From Metaphire vulgaris (lineage: Eukaryota; Annelida; Clitellata; Crassiclitellata; Megascolecidae), in assembly GCA_018105865.1 (NCBI GenBank), contig CM030834.1, positions 8,704,668 through 8,768,667 on the forward strand: 64,000 bases of DNA, given 5' to 3'. Under the pieces are notes generated by a model. It was not told the origin of the DNA. It worked only from the letters and a program-made list of their open reading frames with translations, and did no database searches. Position 1 is the first letter of the stretch. Every line of letters begins with the position of its first letter. This document shows, piece by piece, positions 21,351-31,919 of the stretch. Made by a program: the position numbers and the translations under genes.

Positions 21351-22354
21351 TTAGGATCGGGAGCAGCGGAATCAGCACCAACCCCATCGCCAGGGTGGCG
21401 AGTCCGAGGGCCGACGGAGACCTCGCCGGTCCGACGAGGTCCGCGGCGACGACGAACATCTGCGCCAGATAGGTCCCGCCGAGCAGCCCCAGGACGACGA
21501 CGTAGACGACCATCGGAGCGAACTGAGGGAAGAAGGGGAAGACGATCGTCGCCGCGCCCGCTCCCACGAAGCTGAACCCGATGATGAACGGCTTTCGGAC
21601 GACGCCGAGATCGGAAAACCATCCGCCGGCGATACGGCCGACGAGGTCGGCAATGCCGAGGATCACGATCAGCAGCGTCGACAGCCGCTTGCTCCGCCAG
21701 TACTCGAACGCGAACGGCGGGATGTAGAGACAGTTGCTGATGAAGCCGCCGTGTCCGAACGTCAGTCCGGTGGCGTAGAGGAGAAACGGAACGTGACAGA
21801 AGAGTTCGCGGTTGCAGATCTTTCGAACGAACAGGCCGCACGTCATCCTGGGCGGACCGCCGACACCGGCGGCCGGTTGAGTCTTGCACGGAGCCTCCGG
21901 ACAACCGTTTTTCTCCAGTTTTCGCTCCTCCTCCTCCGCCTCCGTCTCCGCCTCCGCCTCCTTCTTCGACAGTGTCTCCACGGAGCCTCCGATGGAGACG
22001 ACCAGTCTGTTTCCGGTGATTTCGTCTTCCGGTTCGACGCTTTGCCTGATCGACGGCGTCTCGTCGGAAGATGGCGCTGATTTCGTCGTCGTCGTCGCGT
22101 CGCCGTTCTCTGGTAGAAGGAGACGGGTCGAAGCAGCATGGCCGATGGTATGGCGTGCAGGACGATCGCCGAATAGATCAGGATCATGCCCTGAAAACCG
22201 AACTCCTGGGTGGCGGCGCGAATGTAGAGCGGAAGAAGGAGAGTGCCGATGCTTCCCCCGGCAGCGGCCAGGCCAACGGCCAGCGACCGACGCTTCAGGA
22301 AATACTGACCGACGACGACCATGCTCTGAGTGAACGCCAGTCCATAACCGATGC
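21351..22354 (-). CDS. MCT copy B exon 4 (contains the frameshift)
   Basis: Acceptor TTACAG at 22355-22360 and donor GTGAGT at 21350. TM5-TM6 are read in one frame down to about 22110. The loop and TM7-TM11 continue one frame away. The break abuts a (CGA)n/(ACG)n tract coding for the Thr run, a likely slippage site. Confidence 0.85.
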
Positions 22355-22744
22355 CTGTAAGAATACGACAAAACCCCTTCACAATGTCAATAAGGAACTA
22401 CTTCGGTGTGCTGCTTTGAAAGCGCTAAAGAAATTAACGAGATTCTACTTACTTACATACTTACAACATATTCCAAAATGGAAGAACGATTGCGTTTTAA
22501 GAGTAATAATTATTGAATAAAATACCAATTCGTTTCTTCTTTTGTTGACAATTCTCGTTCACGTTCACGTACTCAACGGTACACTCATTATTTTCAAATG
22601 CACAATTCACGATTGATTGGACGCTCGCTAAAATGAGTCAAGGACTCTAAAGAACATCCAACGGAGTGGTGTTTGAGAACCAGACCAGTGGCTTTAGTTG
22701 CTTCATTGTTCTAAATGGGTTAGTAAATAAGTTAATTATAAATT

Positions 22745-22940
22745 GAAGCCAGGTATATCCACGGGTTGGGTTAACCCATGTGTTGAGTTGGTGGGTTGCG
22801 TCAGAACATGTGTCATGGTTTAAGAAATTGTCATGTATTACGATGGGTTGGGTTGGGTCAAATAACCATATTACCGGTATGGGTTGGGTTGGGTTGGAGA
22901 TTTAGTGGGTTGGACTGGGTTCTAAAATTGGACCAATGGA
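22745..22940. repeat. GGGTT-rich repeat (copy 2)
   Basis: Same order of blocks as 15170-15375. Located in intron 3 of MCT copy B. Confidence 0.75.
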
Positions 22941-23067
22941 ATCTCTGCTTGAAGCATCCCCCTTCATATGCAATTATGCATAGTAAGACCAGCGTAGAAC
23001 TCAGTAAGCAGTGACCAGGACTGTCCACGTTTCCCTACAAATGATAATAAGACTGGAGGCATCGCAC

Positions 23068-23211
23068 CGCTCATGAGTCCGAGAGTTATTATGGCGATGT
23101 AGATATTCGTCGCAAAGAACGTGAGGAACATCCCTAGGAACATGAGAATCGCTCCGAGGAGACAGGCCGTTCGCATCGTCGTAAGTATTCCCACTGCGCT
23201 GCCGACGGCCG
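23068..23211 (-). CDS. MCT copy B exon 3
   Basis: 144 nt, phase 1 to 1. It encodes TM3-TM4 (GAILMFLGMFLTFFATNIYI). The donor GTGCGA is weaker than its counterpart in copy A. Confidence 0.87.
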
Positions 23212-23464
23212 CTAAACGTCAAAGCAATTACAGTCGATCGTTATCACATTCGATCAAAGCGGAAAAATTTTCTTCAGCTTGAATTTATTTATATTATAAT
23301 TTCAGATTTTCTGGTATTTTGGCTGTAACCCTAACAAGTAAGAAAAAGAGCAATTCTCTAACGTCATTCCGGCAAATAATTCGACTAATCAAAGTGTCGC
23401 GAAAATAGAAATAAAGGAATTGGAAAATTGACTTGAATGATTGAAATGTAAGAATAGTTAGCGC

Positions 23465-23775
23465 CAGTGGCGCAGCCAGGATTTCGGGAAGGGGGTTTTG
23501 GCTTCGATCGTGACCAAACTTTAGAAACATTTGAATTTTTTGCATTTTCCCTTTTTAGGAGCTGACAAGCAAAAAAGGTCATCACCTTCATATTCTTTCT
23601 ATTTTCCTTTTCTATAGCACTTACATTTTTTTCAATCGGCAGTCTGACAAATGAAGGGGGTGTTTGACCCCTAAAATCGCGTCCGAAAATGAAAAATGTA
23701 AGGAAAAGCATGTAAGAAAATTTTCAGCGGCAGCCAAGGGGGTTTAACCCCCAAAACCCCTTGGCTACGCCACTG
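23465..23775. mobile_element. hAT-type MITE, CAGTGGCGTAGCCA family (copy 2)
   Basis: TIRs as in the copy at 3995; exact duplication GTTAGCGC at 23457-23464 and 23776-23783. Inserted in intron 2 of MCT copy B. Module at 23561-23583. Confidence 0.85.
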
Positions 23776-23886
23776 GTTAGCGCTCCTGGCATTTACAGTA
23801 GAAGCGGCGGAGTCTTACTAAGTAAGGTCCATGGACAGGCACTTCCCCACCGTTGGCCTCGACGATTCTTTTTGACAACCGAGTGC

Positions 23887-23928
<42 letters not shown>

Positions 23929-24008
23929 TGATGGCGGTGGTGGTGGTGATGGTGGTGGTGATGATCGTGATGATGATGATGGTAGTGGTGGTGATGATGA
24001 TGACGATG
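23887..24008. repeat. (GAT)n/(GGT)n microsatellite
   Basis: Pure then variant triplet array in intron 2 of MCT copy B, about 35 bp from the exon 2 donor. Confidence 0.93.
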
Positions 24009-24041
24009 TCTTGCTATTGATTTAAATCGTTGATCGCTAAC

Positions 24042-24185
24042 AGAAGATGGCGAATCCGCCGGCCATCGCGGCCACCGTTAACGACGTAAGGCTCTGGTCC
24101 GCCTGATAGCGAATGACGAGTTCGATGAAGATGATGCCGGTCGACCGTAACCCTCCGTTGACGAAGAAGTTGATGCCGAAGGCAC
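24042..24185 (-). CDS. MCT copy B exon 2
   Basis: 144 nt, phase 1 to 1. It encodes FGINFFVNGGLRSTG and TM2 (AAMAGGFAIF). The donor is GTTAGC. A (GAT)n microsatellite follows in the intron. Confidence 0.87.
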
Positions 24186-25175
24186 CTGAGCGTCAAGAAC
24201 ACAACACAGGACATTCATGTATGGGCGGCCCGAGGGGTTGTAAGGGGGTGCAATTGCACCCCTGGGAAAATTGTGAAGCTATATTAAAAAAAGTAAAATT
24301 ACTAGTTTCTTTCGTCACAAGATCCTGTTTTGCAGCCCCCCTGGAAAACTTGTTCATTTCTTTCGTCACCAAGACCATGTTTCGGAAATCCTCTGGACAA
24401 ATATCTGCGGACGCCCATGAGAATATTCATTATTCAACCTTTGCTTTGCGATCGAGTTCTGCCGATGATTCAAACCACAGTTTGTAGACTACAGTGTACG
24501 TCCTGGCTTCGTAGATTTCTGTCGTTATATATAGTTTTAGTTTGTAAGTAGAGCTTAATCCAAACAACCGATGGGTGGGAAATTGGGAATGCGGGGAGCT
24601 ACACTTAGAGACTGCACGTGTCAAATACTGCCAGATTATCCACTTTCTGTGTTCACGCATTAACATTTGCCTAATTTCCAAAAGGACGCTCACTACTTAC
24701 TTTCTCGCAACCGAAACGCATAAGTCGTCGTCGTCATCGTCAAATTCGCGACATTTTTGCGTGACTCGAACAGTTATGGATGACTCCTCTAATAAAGCTT
24801 TTTCAGATGCCAGTTACCCGTGGAAATTTAAATAATCACTTACGAGTTGTCCAAATTAGAAAAGATATAGAGGCCTATAGACACTTTGAAGACTTTTTAA
24901 GGCTAATAGCGCCATATCAGGTAAAAGCTTAGGCCTACATGTGATAAGAATTTGATTAATTTAAACATTTGGGCTTGAATGCAAACCAAGAGATCAATAA
25001 AATCTAGTTCAACCTCGGCTCATATGTTACGGAATATGATCTAAACACTAGGCCTAGAGAGTAAGCAAAATTAGCAAATACACTGTATGCGAAAATATCG
25101 TAAAATGAGATGTGAATTATTGTAAACTGGATTATTCATACGTAAGTTCTCTTGCTTGTATTAGATTACACTGAC

Positions 25176-25248
25176 CTAAGCAGATGAACCATGCCCAACC
25201 CGAATCCACCGGTTGTCTTGGTTTCGCCGTTCCACCTTTATTCTCCAT
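25176..25248 (-). CDS. MCT copy B exon 1
   Basis: ATG at 25248-25246, 24 codons plus one base, donor GTCAGT. It contains the DSGWAWFICLG start of TM1. Confidence 0.82.
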
Positions 25249-25880
25249 GGCGTCTGGAAGAAAACTGTGAAACTTAATTCCTTCACTATGTCGATATTTA
25301 CAATATGCTAATCGGGCCTCTCTCCGAAAGAGTAACTGTGCTGGGTTAATCGATGATCATCATAGACAAAATTTGGACGTTGACAATTTTCAAATGATGG
25401 GGCTGTCAACATCATTGGCGCTTGCCCACGAGGGGCCAGAGGGCCAGGGGCCCAGCCGGCCGGGTCCCCTATTCGGGCAGGGATCAGTTGTGATGTCTGC
25501 GCAAAGCCGACGAGAAATTGCCATAGGTGCAGGGTGCTTGCCGGCAGCTTTTGACCTCTCTGTAGGCCTAAACAAATCACGGTTAAGGTATTTGAAATAC
25601 GCACCGTCTAAATGGTCTAATCCTAATACTGCCCAGAATTTCTGAGACTGGCAGACCCCGCTCTGGGAACTTACGGGGCTCCACCAAACAGTGACGGCTC
25701 CAGGATTTGGCAAGTGGGTGGAGACAAGAGATAAAAGGGATAAAAGAACATTCTATCAATTAATCTGAATAATTTTGTTATTTAGTCAAATGATTTTGAA
25801 TTTGAATATAGAATGGTTGTTATATTCGTGCGATATAATATGTGTAGGCCTACTGAGTTGAAACATTTTCGGTGTCCTTC

Positions 25881-26195
25881 CGGCCTACTTGGCGCTGTGC
25901 GATCGGTTCCCGTCAGAACACCGAAGTTAAGCAACGTCGAGCGCGGTTAGTACTTGGATGGGTGACCATCCGGGATTCTAGCCGTGGTGCCGGCGGCCAA
26001 CCAAGCCGTTCATCGCTTAGGAGTCGATAATTGGTAGCAGCGTTAAGCCGCGAAGGGTAAAACGTGGGTCTAGAGAAAGTAATGGCAACCTATTCTAGAT
26101 TAATGGCGCAAGCCACCTGCGTTGCTGCTTGCCTAGTAAACTGAGATCAGCACCGGTCCCAACGCTCGAAAATCGAGTATGGGACTACCATAGGC
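25881..26195 (+). repeat. 5S-rRNA-derived SINE (copy 1)
   Basis: The first 119 bases resemble 5S rRNA: box A-like GAAGTTAAGCAACGTCGAGC, then the box C-like GTTAGTACTTGGATGGGTGA. A non-5S tail follows, sharing TCTAGAGAAAG, AGATTAATGGCGCAA, GAGATCAGCA and GTATGGGA with the copy at 58985-59275. Both copies carrying the same tail marks a SINE3-type element rather than a 5S gene. Confidence 0.85.
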
Positions 26196-26992
26196 CTAAT
26201 AGATGGATTAAGCTTATTCAGTGATTTGTCGTGATTATTATTTCATAAAGAGAAACCGAAAGATATAAAGGTAAGCCCTATCTTTATTCCAAAACATATA
26301 CTTTATGAGTAATTTTAAAAATTTTAAAGAATCCATCGACAAACATTAAAGATCGGTGACAAGTGACAACATCACACGGTAGGCTACGATATACTGAACA
26401 TGTCTGTTATGAAGATGATCATGTCTGTTATGAAGATCGAATTTTATTTTTTAATGAAAATAATTGCAAGTTAACAGCAAGCAACTATTTTAATTAAGGG
26501 CTTTAGTTAACGATTAATTAGGTCTATATAAGTATAGGGCCTATTATTTAAATAAATTGTGCTGACTTACGGTCAACGAATAACGAATAACGGCGCTTGT
26601 TCCAAACTAACTGTGAAAGCGTCGTCAAAAAGTTGATAGCCTAAGCACAGACGTTTTTGGCCTTTGCTAGGAACTCCTTTCCTTTGGTCATCGCTTTCTT
26701 CGCTAAACTTAATAAAGAACTTTTATAGAGAAACGCAACGCTTCTGGAAGTGGACGCATTTCAATATAGGCATATATCAGTTTTGACCAAAATTAACCTA
26801 GTCTATATAGCTCAATCTATTGAAAAGAATTGAAACTATTTATTTGTACATCTAAAGCCAGGAACAAATATTTATAGCAGTGCATAGGTGCATCTGGGAC
26901 GGGGTTAGCGAATCGGCGCTGGATCAAATGGACACTTGAGAAATACTTCGACTGAACGCAGCGCCGATCTTTTGCGGTCAGCGCCAGTGATG

Positions 26993-27060
26993 AAAGAGAG
27001 AGAGAGAGAGAGAGAGACCGAGAGAGAGAGATAAGAGAGAGACCCTCCAAGGAGAGAGAG
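26993..27060. repeat. (GA)n tract
   Basis: Interrupted AG dinucleotide run. A second, purer AG run lies at 27666-27716. Confidence 0.9.
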
Positions 27061-27220
27061 GACGAGGACTTACTTACCCCGCAAGGGACCACAAGGACTG
27101 AACCCCTACAAGGATCAAGGATTTGGACCAAGTCAGGGGGCCGTTAGGGGAATGTTGTAAAACATAGTCTAAACGCTCATTTCAAATGGGACTTTAGCCC
27201 ACCATTTGTTGTTGTCAAGT

Positions 27221-27322
<102 letters not shown>

Positions 27323-27663
27323 GAACAAGTGTTTTCATCAGTCATGCACACACGTAATTATGAGACCTCTTTGCATTCAACTGGAACCGACGTAGGGTCC
27401 CAACTGGGGGCAAACATTTTAGAGCCAAAGCAAGTATGTAGCCTAAATATAAATCCACATACTACTCTTACTTGGAATATAATTATCAGTACAATTGAAA
27501 ATGGTATACAAGTAATTTGGTCCTTATAAGGACTTTTCAAGGACTAAGTTACAAGGACCAGGACAAGAACCGATCTGACGAGGATAAGGACGAGAGAGGA
27601 CGAGGACAAGGAGGAGAAATTGGTCCTTAAGAGAGACAGAGAGATTAACATCACTGGTCAGCG

Positions 27664-27665
<2 letters not shown>

Positions 27666-27716
<51 letters not shown>
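27666..27716. repeat. (GA)n microsatellite
   Basis: About 25 pure AG units. The flanks (GGTCAGCGCCAG) resemble the flank of the tract at 26993. Confidence 0.95.
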
Positions 27717-27719
<3 letters not shown>

Positions 27720-28321
27720 CGAATTATTACTTTACGATCTCTTGAGAACGAGTCTCGTTACGACACTGTAAATTGTATCGTCGATCGCGCAGCAATTAAC
27801 AGTTGATGACCGGCAAATTCTCGCTTTATTGGATTCCACATAATGAACTTGCAACTATATAATCGGTCATAGATTAGGCCTATACTGAGAAGTTAAGGCA
27901 CGATTCTAAGTTCTAAAGGAAAATCACTGACACTCAAGAAATGCATAAACACGTCGCAATCGTTATCGTGACCCTGCTTTGATTGTATATTTGAGCGTAA
28001 CTTCTACGTTTATATGGTGTAGGCCTACGTGCCCTTGTCCACAGTCTGATATTTGCTCATGGGTATGACTAAACTAATAACCACTTATACGATGGTATAT
28101 AGCCTAATTTTTTAAATCTCAAAATTGGTCGACGATACAAAACTATGCAGGCAAATGGCAATAGATTAAGCCTTAAGGTAATCACCTGCTTCTTTCGGCT
28201 ATAGCAAAGTTAGCAAACCAGCCTCTAATGTTTCGTTTCATTCAATGTTAGCTCTTAAATACTTGGCAATTTTCACACACTATTAGGCCTACCCAACATG
28301 AATCTTTATACGACCTACAAC

Positions 28322-28527
28322 CAGGGCCATATTAAGGCGGGGGCTGTAGCCCCCGGTCCATCATGAAAATAGGCCCACCGATTTTCGAGATAACCTTTTT
28401 GCTTGTCAGCACGATTTGCAGCACGACCTGGAAGGGCGATAACCTTTTTTTGCTTGTCAGAGATTTTCAGTATAGGTGACGGCCTTTTTCTCATCCGCAG
28501 GCCCACTCGGACTTTAATCCGGCCTTG
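28322..28527. mobile_element. hAT-type MITE, CAGGGCC family (copy 3, inverted)
   Basis: Ends CAGGGCCATATTAAGG and CAAGGCCGGATTAAAG; near-exact duplication CCTACAAC/CGTACAAC. Confidence 0.8.
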
Positions 28528-28963
28528 CGTACAACACTAAGCAGAGTTAAAACTGGCAACAAAACATCCCAAGTGCCAAAACACATTTAGCAAAGTTAAA
28601 CAAGCGATGAAAATGTTTAGGCCTAGGCCTAGACTTTGAAGCTTCAGTATCACTGTTAATGTAAAAAAATAGTGTAAGCTGAATTCTAACACTGATGACC
28701 ATCGTTGAGTACAGATGGCCAGTACAATAGGAACGAAGAACAGTGACAGTTTTATGATCAGGACAGCACGGCTCGTCACAGTCGCCGCTGCTGCAACGGT
28801 AGACGCTGGTTAAGACGCTGCCGAGTCGTGATCTGGATCGGACCGCTCGTTCGTTCGTGCACAGCTAAGAATTATTGGTTATAGTTTATTTCAGTAGGTC
28901 TATTCTTATTAGCTGCTGAACTTCGCGTTGAAAACTGACATCTGCGCCAGTCACGTATGATCA

Positions 28964-29205
28964 GGCCCGTACGAAGTGGGGGTGCAGTGCACCTCCTGGA
29001 AAGAAGATGGTCTGCACCCTGCCTGCATCACCTATATAGCTGTAGCCTTAAAAAGTGTGCAGATGACCTTTTTTGCTGGTCAAGGTATTTAGGGTGAAAT
29101 TGGGCGTCGACGAACTTTTTTTGCTTGTCAAGGATTTCAAAGTGAAAACTTTGACCTGGAGAAAATCTGCACCCCCTGACGAAAATTCGTTCCGACGCCA
29201 TTGTC
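28964..29205. mobile_element. GTGCA-rich TIR element, third copy
   Basis: Starts AGGCCCGTACGAAGTGGG and ends AAATTCGTTCCGACGCCAT. Two module copies lie at 29062-29083 and 29106-29131. Confidence 0.55.
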
Positions 29206-29739
29206 CCACAACGTTGGCGTTGGACGAGAATAAGTACGTCTTTTATTTTAAAATATTTGTCACATGTGCTCACTGTCGCTATCATGAACACTTGTCTTAT
29301 CCCGAATGCCAGATTATTTGCGCCATCGGCTGGCGCTTTAGAAGTTTTGTATTTGTGCTGAAATGAGTGGCTGCCTGAACCGAAGTACAACTGGACTTTC
29401 TGTAGTTTCTACAGTCTACATCTTTTCAAAGTCTGCTCTGTTGCTTCCCCACTCCCACTCTTGACTGGTCTCTGGAATTGACTTTGCCCGCACTGACAAC
29501 TAAACTCCGGCTATAGCTAGGCCTGTTTCAACTGTAGATGAAGCGCCTAAGAATAAGCAGCCACTGATGTACGTGCTATAGAAATTCATGATGGTTTACT
29601 TACTTTCTTGTGAATGAACTGCGCGCTTAGCATGGAGATCATGTATTGCACCTTTAGAACCGATCTCGAAGGGAATGGCTGCGAAGTGTTGTTGACTTTT
29701 GTGGAGAAGTGGAAAACTTCGCGTAAATCTGAATCGCTT

Positions 29740-29863
29740 TCGTACTTTTCACTGGACTGGGGATGCCCATCGCCGTCGCTGATCCGGACTTCGGTCGGAG
29801 GAGCGATCCGCTTTAGCGACGGACGTCGATCTAGACGGAATTGAGAGCGTTGATGACGAGAAG
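29740..29863 (+). promoter_or_regulatory. Possible DLG5 5' untranslated exon / promoter patch
   Basis: A CpG-rich patch in otherwise AT-rich DNA ends at a fair donor (GAGAAG|GTAGTG at 29864), 2 kb upstream of the start-codon exon. This is inference only. No initiator, TATA box or transcript evidence is visible. Confidence 0.22.
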
Positions 29864-30702
29864 GTAGTGTTGCGCTGTTCTGGGGTGTCCAGTGAAAGGG
29901 TCAAATTGTCAGACTTTACAATTTGCGCGTCTGTTAGATGTATAAATAGTTGGGTATTACAATATAGATGTTATGGGTTTATAAATTGTTTTATTTATTT
30001 ATTTTATTACTTTAGCGTTATTTTGGTGTGCATTCAAGCGTGAATGGCGTTTGTAATCGAGAGCTTTTTTGTAGACTTACACTTACATATTATTCTGCGT
30101 TTCCGACATAATGTTATCGTGATTTAATCGCACAACCATTAATATTGATCCATGTAGTGCGAAGGAGAAGAACTTCTTCTTTACACAATATAAGTCACGA
30201 TAATTTAATATATCAACTTTCGTTGTCTTGATATCCGATGGAATTTTCCATAATTAATCAATATAAAAAGGACGACGGTTTCTCTGTTTGAAAATGCTGC
30301 CAGCCAAAACTCTGAAATATTTAAAATCTGGCCAGAATGTCACCATGCCAAACATTCACTGATACTAGGCTGTGAATTTATTTCTAAAGTGGAATCATAT
30401 AATCTGACAAAAGCTGTCAGCATTTGCCAAGTCTTTTAGGTGTGACTGCAGTGTATGTCAAATATTAGTGACTTTTTCTGCTCTATGTTCATTCTCTAGG
30501 GTGGTTGCATTCATTTACAGGCTTTGGTTCTGCAACAATAAAGGCATCTAGTTTTCATGTTTATGTTTGCAATAAAAATATCAGAGTTTGATTTGATGTC
30601 AAAAGTTAATGAATGTTGATGGTCTTCAGTCTTAACAGAAGCTGGCTGTTGTGAATGTGCTATGGTTTTCAGCCAATATGGCAATTTCTTGGTGCTTGTA
30701 GC

Positions 30703-30889
30703 CAGTGGTGGCAACACAGGGAGGCCTAGGGGGCCGGTTCCCTCTATTGAGTGCCTGCCCTGCCAGTGACCCCCCTGTGGGGACTCTATATATGTAATGC
30801 TACATACATAAAAACAAATGGTTGGCCCCCATGATTAGAAGTTGCCACCCCAACAGCCCCCCACTTGCCAAATCCTGGAGCTGCCACTG
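30703..30889. mobile_element. 187-bp hAT-type MITE upstream of DLG5
   Basis: TIRs CAGTGGTGGCA and CAGTGGCAGCT; exact duplication CTTGTAGC at 30695-30702 and 30890-30897. Related to the element ending at 17649. Confidence 0.85.
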
Positions 30890-31826
30890 CTTGTAGCTGA
30901 ATACCCAGGGGAAATTTTTCTGTATTGAAATTCACCATCATTTGTGATTTACTTGCCCTGGATTGGCTATTGGCAGCGGTTCAGTCTTGTGTGGATTTCG
31001 AGAAGTTTTTTGAATGTGTTCTGCTGGCATTGGTTGATGATTCTGGAATGTTGAGAGTGAACTGCCTCTCAATGGCTATGGGTTGCCCCAAATATTTCAT
31101 ATATATTATTTTACATATATGTCCTAGTGGAGTGGCACCTTTACTGGTATCAAAACTTTTGGATTTTGGCTCTCTAGCTTTAGCTCTGGTTATCGTAGTT
31201 TATAACTTAGGATTAGATGGAGGATGCGCTTCTGATTTTTAGAAAAGCAAACACTGATTGTTATTAATTACTCTTCGATTGTCAAACAGTTTGACTGATG
31301 CCCATACTTTCACATTTGTACATTTACATGTTTACAGTGTTCAGTTGTTCTTTTACATTAATATTTGGAGATCAGTGGTCAGATTTTCAAGAAAAGAGTG
31401 GGAGTCAGATTATAATGCTCCATATTTACTACCAGAGTGAATGTATCAAACAGCTGAAAACCAAAATTTTTGACTGTCATTGAGATTATTCTAAGAACAA
31501 TGAGAAGTTTGAACCCCTCAATTCTTCCGGCAAATCAAGCATTGCTACAGATGGAGCTCTGATAAGAAATTATGGACTTTGCAGTTTTAGATTATACTCT
31601 AGAATTGAATTGGGGATTCTGTAACTGTCCATGAAAAACCCCACTTTTGTTTTTATTCAAATAAATAAATTGTTATATTTAGAAGTAGCCTGTTGTACAT
31701 TTAACAATTTCTTCTTGTCAGAACATATGACATCCATCCTGTTTTCTATACATTTGCATAGGTTGTTTGGCAGTCAATGTGTTAAGTTCACTTGCTAAAT
31801 TTCTTTTATAAATGTTGTTATTGCAG

Positions 31827-31919
31827 GCTGTTACTTCTGAAATATAATGATGGCCTCGAATATGGCAAGCCATTTTAGCTTTTCAGGCATTCAGGAACAA
31901 GGTCAAAAGCTGTCTAAAG
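31827..31919 (+). CDS. DLG5: DLG5 exon with start codon
   Basis: Acceptor TTGCAG precedes 31827. A 20-base leader is followed by ATGATG at 31847, encoding MMASNMASHFSFSGIQEQGQ and then KLSK. The donor is GTATGA (31920). Phase 1 matches the next exon at 50307. Because the exon has an acceptor, at least one untranslated exon should lie upstream. The CARD-like N-terminus of vertebrate DLG5 is not encoded here, so an alternative upstream start is possible. Confidence 0.6.

Larger units (their letters stand above)
20288..25248 (-). pseudogene. SLC16-type monocarboxylate transporter-like, copy B (one-base frameshift)
   Basis: Exons on the minus strand: 25248-25176 (ATG), 24185-24042, 23211-23068, 22354-21351 and 20439-20288 (stop TAA). 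All junctions are GT-AG and in phase with copy A. The first exon reads MENKGGTAKPRQPVDSGWAW. Exon 4 is 1004 nt where a multiple of three is expected. The frame carrying TM5-TM6 (to LLRPVSFYQ) stops matching at about 22110. The frame carrying the rest (ENGDATTTT to TM11) picks up there. The central loop is acidic (KKEAEAETEAEEEERK) rather than Pro-rich. With one base restored the product would be about 505 residues. The coding sequence is otherwise clean, so a sequencing or assembly error is a real alternative to a pseudogene. Confidence 0.85.

Noticed and set aside
25881..25999. Functional 5S rRNA gene
   Set aside because: The head is 5S-like, but a second copy shares the same non-5S tail, which is SINE structure. 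The 5' domain is also diverged.
28537..28800. Minus-strand 80-codon hydrophobic reading frame (VLIIKLSLFFVPIVLAICTQRW and more)
   Set aside because: It resembles a small membrane protein, but there is no ATG at the start, its lower part contains the TAGGCCTAGGCCTA repeat, and I recognise no family. Left as chance.
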